Shown here: in pieces, positions 6,108 through 7,998 of the stretch
Layout of the letters: every line of letters starts with the position of its first letter
Numbering within the stretch: the stretch's first letter is position 1
DNA from: Syntrophorhabdus sp. PtaB.Bin184
Lineage (GTDB): Bacteria; Desulfobacterota; Syntrophorhabdia; Syntrophorhabdales; Syntrophorhabdaceae
DNA: 7,998 nucleotides
Direction: 5' to 3'
Assembly (NCBI GenBank): GCA_002067555.1
Contig: MVQQ01000108.1
Location: 1-7,998, forward strand
The notes under the pieces: model-generated
Told to the model about the DNA's origin: nothing
Database searches by the model: none
The model's input: only the letters and a program-made list of their open reading frames with translations
Translations under genes and position numbers: made by a program

Positions 6108-7997
6108 CTAAGGGTCCTTCCGTGGGAAATGTCTTTCCTTCATCTCATCAAAGAGATCGTACGCCACGGGAATGACGACCAGCGTCAGGAGCAGCGAGGT
6201 GATAAGACCTCCGATGGTGGCAAGGGCCATGGGCGACCGTGTCTCCGCGCCCTCGCCAATCCCGACGGCGATGGGCATCATGCCCATGATCATGGCGAAG
6301 GTGGTCATAAGAATGGGGCGGAGCCTGACGGGTCCCGCCTCGAGAAGGGCATCCCTCCGGGTGGCCCCGCGCTCCCTGAGGATATTCGTGTAGTCCACGA
6401 GGAGGATGGCGTTCTTCTTCACAAGCCCCATGAGAAGGATAAGCCCGATGATGCTGAAGATGTTGAGAGTCTTTCCCGTGACAAAAAGGGCACCGAAGGC
6501 CCCTATGAGGGAGAACGGCATGGACAGGAGTACCGTGAAGGGATGCACAAAGCTTTCGAACTGCGCGGCAAGGACCATGTATGCCATGACCACCCCCAGG
6601 ATGGCCGCGAACAGGAGATATCCGAAAGATTCCTTCATGGTGTCCGCCTGTTCCTTGTAACTGCCCGAATACCCGGACGTAAGAACCTTCGAGGATATGT
6701 CATCAAGCTCCGACTTCGCCTGTCCCAGGGGTTTTCTCTCGAGGTTCGCGAAAAGAGTCACCGCCCGCTGCCTGTCGACACGGTTAATGACGCTGGGACC
6801 GCCGCCTTCCTTCAGGCTTACGATGTTGGAAAGCATGACCAGCTTTCCTTCCTTCGACCTCACATAGATCTCGCCGATGTCCTCAGGATTCGTCCTGTTC
6901 TCGGGGTTGAGCCTCACCCGAACGTCATAGCGTCTTCCTCTCGCTTCGTCCTTGAACTTTGTTATCTCCACCTCACCGCTCAAAAGGAAGTTGGCCGTTT
7001 CCGCCACCGTTGCCACGTCGACGCCAAGGTCGGCGGCCTTGTCGCGATCAATGAAGACGCGGACCTCCGGCTTGCCTTTTTCCAAAGATGTGTCGAGGTC
7101 AACTATCCCCGGCAGCCTGCCGAAGCGATCCCGGATCTCCCTTGTGTACGCCTCCAGTTTGTCCAGCTCCAAACCGCGGATGCTGTACATGATGGCAACC
7201 TGTCTCTGCCCCCCTCCGATCATGGATATGTCCTCCACGGAAGCCTTCAGCCCCGGTACCTTTCGCAAGGCCCTGCGCATCTCGGCCTTGATCTCTTCCT
7301 GTGTCTTGCGGCGCTGCGATTTCGGAACGAGATTGACGGACAGGTTCGCCTTGTTCGTTTCCTTTGTACGTCCTCCGCCCTGTGTGTAAAGGACGCTCCG
7401 GACCTCAGGAAACCTCTTCACGATCTCCTCGGCCCTTCTGTTCATATGGTCCACCTCATCCACGGAATAATCGATGGGGGTCTGAAGCCTGATGACAAAG
7501 CGGCTCTGATCTTCCGACGGGACAAACTCCTTTCCTATGAAGAACATGAGACAGAGACCCAGCAGGAATGTGGCTCCGGCAAAAACAAGCACCCTCGTCC
7601 GATGGTAAAGGGCCCACGTGAGCACCCTGCGGTACCTTCTTTCGAGCCTCTCGTAGCCCTCTTCGAGGTGTTCCGAAAACCACTGCAAACGATGGGATAC
7701 ACGGTAGCGCTCCCCAATCTTTCGGACACAGGCCGGCACCCTGACGGACGTTCCGGTACTGTCCCTGCCTTTCAGGTACAGGGACGCCAGCATGGGCGTC
7801 AACGTAAAGGAAACAAACCAGGAGACCATCACGGCAAAGACAACGGTCATACCGAACTGGAAAAAGAAGCGTCCGATGATGCCCTTCATGAATGCCACGG
7901 GGATGAAGATGACGATGATGGCAAGCGTCGTCGCCGAAACGGCAAGGCCGATCTCGGACGTGGCAAAGAAGGCGGCTTCCCTGGGCGTCATCCCGTC
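6108..7997 (-). CDS. RND-family multidrug efflux transporter, inner-membrane subunit (AcrB-like; 5' truncated by window edge)
   Basis: The frame is open from the window edge to a TAG at 6108-6110, giving 629 residues of a protein usually about 1030 long. The ATG at 7991 is internal: the frame continues upstream, and the first visible residues (GMTPREAA..A..EIG) match the loop after TM4 of RND pumps. Counting from that Met, visible parts are TM5 and TM6 (about 15-70, ending VSFTLTPMLASLYL), the central loop, TM7 (about 132-152), the second periplasmic loop starting GKEFVPSEDQSRF, and TM8-TM12 (about 456-612). Signatures include GLVKKNAILLVDY in TM10, with the proton-relay lysine, then RLRPILMTTFAMIMGMMPIA and ETRSPMALATIGGL. 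The TM4 acidic pair is off the window. RND pumps work as trimers with a periplasmic adaptor and an outer-membrane channel, using proton influx to export drugs or other amphiphiles. Neither partner is in view, and they may lie upstream. The substrate is unknown; nothing marks it as a heavy-metal pump. Confidence 0.93.
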   Translation of the reverse strand, partial: DGMTPREAAFFATSEIGLAVSATTLAIIVIFIPVAFMKGIIGRFFFQFGMTVVFAVMVSWFVSFTLTPMLASLYLKGRDSTGTSVRVPACVRKIGERYRVSHRLQWFSEHLEEGYERLERRYRRVLTWALYHRTRVLVFAGATFLLGLCLMFFIGKEFVPSEDQSRFVIRLQTPIDYSVDEVDHMNRRAEEIVKRFPEVRSVLYTQGGGRTKETNKANLSVNLVPKSQRRKTQEEIKAEMRRALRKVPGLKASVEDISMIGGGQRQVAIMYSIRGLELDKLEAYTREIRDRFGRLPGIVDLDTSLEKGKPEVRVFIDRDKAADLGVDVATVAETANFLLSGEVEITKFKDEARGRRYDVRVRLNPENRTNPEDIGEIYVRSKEGKLVMLSNIVSLKEGGGPSVINRVDRQRAVTLFANLERKPLGQAKSELDDISSKVLTSGYSGSYKEQADTMKESFGYLLFAAILGVVMAYMVLAAQFESFVHPFTVLLSMPFSLIGAFGALFVTGKTLNIFSIIGLILLMGLVKKNAILLVDYTNILRERGATRRDALLEAGPVRLRPILMTTFAMIMGMMPIAVGIGEGAETRSPMALATIGGLITSLLLTLVVIPVAYDLFDEMKERHFPRKDP

Positions 7998-7998
7998 T

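Noticed and set aside
6083..6131. Direct repeat GTGGGAAATG (6083-6092 and 6122-6131) with ATGTCTTT nearby, around the pump stop codon
   Set aside because: Ten matching bases, with no sign of a duplicated gene end or mobile element; probably chance or a trivial small duplication.

Overview
The window comes from a Gram-negative bacterium: it encodes an inner-membrane RND efflux pump, which implies an outer membrane. Base composition looks moderately GC-rich (judged by eye, not computed). Gene content and protein style suggest a Desulfobacterota/deltaproteobacterial anaerobe, but that placement is an inference with low confidence. I see no tRNA, rRNA, CRISPR array, insertion sequence or phage gene.

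Layout, left to right. Bases 2-361 (+) hold the C-terminal third of a glyceraldehyde-3-phosphate dehydrogenase whose start lies outside the window. Bases 362-562 are a convergent intergenic gap with three clusters of a degenerate 9-nt repeat, including a perfect 23-bp inverted repeat and an 18-bp RNA-type stem. Bases 563-4774 (-) encode a very large protein of 1403 residues. It has about 900 unclassified, probably helical residues, followed by the ATP-grasp and phosphohistidine (swivelling) domains of pyruvate phosphate dikinase, and it lacks that enzyme's C-terminal PEP/pyruvate barrel. Bases 4834-5973 (-) encode a metallophosphoesterase with a multi-pass membrane N-terminus. Bases 6108-7997 (-) encode the C-terminal 60% or so of an RND transporter whose start lies outside the window.

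The three minus-strand genes run in the order RND pump, phosphoesterase, dikinase-like protein. The last two are only 59 bp apart and are probably co-transcribed. The phosphoesterase has its own good Shine-Dalgarno and is separated from the pump by a 134-bp gap with dyad symmetry and a possible promoter, so the pump may be a separate unit.

The most unusual element is the dikinase-like protein. It has the machinery to move phosphate from ATP to a histidine, but no recognisable domain that would pass it on to pyruvate. Its N-terminal region is the natural candidate for the acceptor or regulatory part. Its acceptor is unknown, and the neighbouring membrane phosphoesterase is a possible functional partner.
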